The translations under genes and the position numbers were made by a program. This document shows positions 6,213 through 7,873 of a DNA stretch of 7,873 nt, piece after piece; within the stretch, counting starts at the first letter, position 1, and every line of letters begins with the position of its first letter. Origin of the DNA: Pseudomonadota bacterium (GTDB taxonomy: Bacteria > Pseudomonadota > Gammaproteobacteria > Acidithiobacillales > Acidithiobacillaceae); assembly GCA_021827445.1 (NCBI GenBank), contig JAKAVW010000135.1, forward strand, positions 1 through 7,873, given 5' to 3'. The notes under the pieces were generated by a model. The model worked only from the letters and a program-made list of their open reading frames with translations, was not told where the DNA came from and did no database searches.

Positions 6213-7873
6213 ATGCCCCCGGCGCGCGCGCTTCATGTCATTTTCTGTTGGCACATGCACCAACCCGATTACCGCGATGCCGACGGTTTCTACGCTTTGC
6301 CGTGGACCTACCTGCACGCCTGCAAAGACTATTCAGACATGATCGCCCACTATGAGGAGAATCCCCTCGCCCGGGGAGTGTTTAATTGTGTGCCGATTCT
6401 GGTCGAGCAGTTACAGGACTATAGCGCGCAATTTCAGAGCAGGCAGTTCCGCGATCCGCTGCTGATAGCGCTCGCCACGGACGACCTCAAGACGCTGTCC
6501 AATGAGCAGCGGCATTTTCTTCTGGAGCAATGCTTCCGCCTCGACCCGGAGCACATGCTCAACCCCTTCCCGGATTATCGTCGCCTGCATGACATTTACC
6601 AGTTGATGCTGGAGGACGTCAAGGAAATGGCGGATTACCTCTCCGTACAATACCTCGCGGATCTTCTGGTCTGGTATCACCTGGCCTGGACAGGGGAGAC
6701 CGTGCGCCGCGGCAGCCCTTTCCTGCGATCACTTTTTGCCAAGGGACACGGTTTCAGCCGGGAAGACCGCCAGCAACTCGTCCAGTTTCTCGGGGAACTG
6801 ATTGGCGGACTGATTCCCCGCTATCGCGCCCTGGCAGAAGCCGGACGCATTGAGATTTCCACCACCCCCTACTACCATCCCATCGGTCCGCTGCTGCTCG
6901 ACTTCAACGCCGCGCGAGAAGCGGTAGCGGATGCGCTGCTGCCCGACTGCCCGGCCTACCCCGGCGGGGCTGAGCGCGCGCGCTGGCACATCGACCAGGC
7001 ACAACAGAGCCATCCCCGGCATTTTGGAGTGCTGGCGCAGGGTATGTGGCCTGCCGAAGGGGGCGTCTCTGCCGCCTTTGTCGAAATGCTCGGCAGCGCC
7101 GGGGTGCGCTGGACCGCTTCCGGTGAAGGCGTACTGGCCCATAGCCTGCTGCTCAGCGACGATGACAGCGGCCCCCGCGGCCGGGCGGAATACTTGTACC
7201 GTCCCTATCAACTGCAGGGGAAAGGACCCGCACTTTTTTTCCGCGATGACGCGCTCTCCGACACCATCGGCTTCGATTACAAAACCTGGTCCGGGCATGA
7301 TGCGGTCACGGACTTTATCCACAAACTGGAGGCCATCTGGCGGCAGACGGAGCACGAGGAAAATCCGGTCGTCAGCATTATTCTCGATGGCGAAAACGCC
7401 TGGGAATATTATCCTTATAATGGCTATTATTTTCTCTCGGAGCTCTATAAGTCGCTGGCTAATCATCCGCACATCCGGATGTGCACCTTCAGCGACTTTG
7501 TCAGCCACCATCCCGACGACATGAAGAGCATACCCCGACTGGCCGCGGGGAGTTGGGTCTACGGCAGCTTCAGCACCTGGATTGGCGACCCCGCTAAAAA
7601 CCGCGCATGGGATCTGCTCTGCACCGCCAAACAGGATGTGGACAGACATCTTGGGGAGTTCTCCCCAGAACAACAGGCCCAAATCATCGAACAGCTCGGC
7701 CGCTGTGAAGGTTCCGACTGGTTCTGGTGGTTCGGCGACTACAACCCCTCGGACTCCGTCCGAGATTTCGACCATCTGTATCGCCTCAACCTCCGCAAAC
7801 TCTATACCCTGATGCAAATCCCTGCCCCCGACGCCCTCAGCAACCCTATCAGCCATGGCGGCGGTGCGGCAGA
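6213..7873 (+). CDS. Glycoside hydrolase family 57 protein (open at right edge)
   Basis: GH57 enzymes are retaining alpha-glucan-active enzymes (alpha-amylase, 4-alpha-glucanotransferase, amylopullulanase or branching enzyme) on a seven-stranded barrel. The frame gives 553 residues without a stop and leaves the window. Family motifs are HMHQPDY at 14-20, STTPYYHPIGPLL at 216-228, GMWPAEGGVS at 277-286, WTASGEGVL at 300-308 with Glu305 as probable nucleophile, and LDGENAWEYY at 391-400 with Asp392 as probable acid/base. Later conserved blocks are GSWVYGSFSTWIGDP (446-460) and EGSDWFWWFGDYN (499-511). There is no signal peptide, so it should act on cytoplasmic glucan. The start has GAGGT 7 nt upstream and lies 5 nt after glgC, so the two genes are almost certainly one operon. 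Specificity cannot be told from motifs: glycogen debranching or trimming, or glucan transfer, are all possible. The motifs resemble the long amylase-like GH57 group rather than the compact GH57 branching enzymes. Confidence 0.92.
   Translation, partial: MPPARALHVIFCWHMHQPDYRDADGFYALPWTYLHACKDYSDMIAHYEENPLARGVFNCVPILVEQLQDYSAQFQSRQFRDPLLIALATDDLKTLSNEQRHFLLEQCFRLDPEHMLNPFPDYRRLHDIYQLMLEDVKEMADYLSVQYLADLLVWYHLAWTGETVRRGSPFLRSLFAKGHGFSREDRQQLVQFLGELIGGLIPRYRALAEAGRIEISTTPYYHPIGPLLLDFNAAREAVADALLPDCPAYPGGAERARWHIDQAQQSHPRHFGVLAQGMWPAEGGVSAAFVEMLGSAGVRWTASGEGVLAHSLLLSDDDSGPRGRAEYLYRPYQLQGKGPALFFRDDALSDTIGFDYKTWSGHDAVTDFIHKLEAIWRQTEHEENPVVSIILDGENAWEYYPYNGYYFLSELYKSLANHPHIRMCTFSDFVSHHPDDMKSIPRLAAGSWVYGSFSTWIGDPAKNRAWDLLCTAKQDVDRHLGEFSPEQQAQIIEQLGRCEGSDWFWWFGDYNPSDSVRDFDHLYRLNLRKLYTLMQIPAPDALSNPISHGGGAA

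Noticed and set aside
6729..7856. Long minus-strand open frame (375 codons)
   Set aside because: It is antisense to the GH57 gene, whose motifs and start are clear. GC-rich coding DNA often leaves such open frames on the opposite strand, and the predicted protein shows no recognisable family.

Overview
The window is an ordinary-looking chromosomal stretch from a GC-rich proteobacterium, dominated by glycogen metabolism. The GlgB and GlgC proteins follow the proteobacterial forms over their whole length. Gene spacing is tight and Shine-Dalgarno sites are strong. My best guess is an Acidithiobacillus-like chemolithoautotroph, but this rests on general resemblance and cannot be established from the window. 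I see no insertion sequence, tRNA, rRNA, CRISPR array or sign of recent transfer.

Layout, left to right. (1) Positions 1-175, minus strand: the first 58 codons of a cysteine synthase of the CysM type, running off the left edge. (2) Positions 176-315: a divergent intergenic region. (3) Positions 316-1026, plus strand: 6-phosphogluconolactonase (pgl). (4) Positions 1073-4662, minus strand: a three-gene cluster transcribed glgB, then a short NfeD-family membrane protein, then a QmcA/stomatin-like SPFH protein. The glgB-nfeD gap is 15 nt and nfeD overlaps qmcA by 25 nt. (5) Positions 4663-4899: a 237-nt divergent control region between glgB and glgC. (6) Positions 4900-7873, plus strand: glgC (ADP-glucose pyrophosphorylase) followed 5 nt later by a glycoside hydrolase family 57 gene still open at the right edge after 553 codons.

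How they work together. GlgC makes ADP-glucose, the glucosyl donor for glycogen, and GlgB introduces alpha-1,6 branches. The GH57 enzyme presumably trims or rearranges alpha-glucan. Pgl belongs to the oxidative pentose phosphate pathway, one possible fate of glucose 6-phosphate derived from glycogen. Glycogen synthase (glgA) and phosphorylase (glgP) are not in the window. The NfeD/SPFH pair is a membrane-organising module that appears to be co-transcribed with glgB. The functional meaning of that coupling is unknown.

I found no clear undescribed system. The points most worth a second look are the glgB-nfeD-qmcA coupling, the altered activator-site residues in GlgC, and the GH57 protein translated directly after GlgC.
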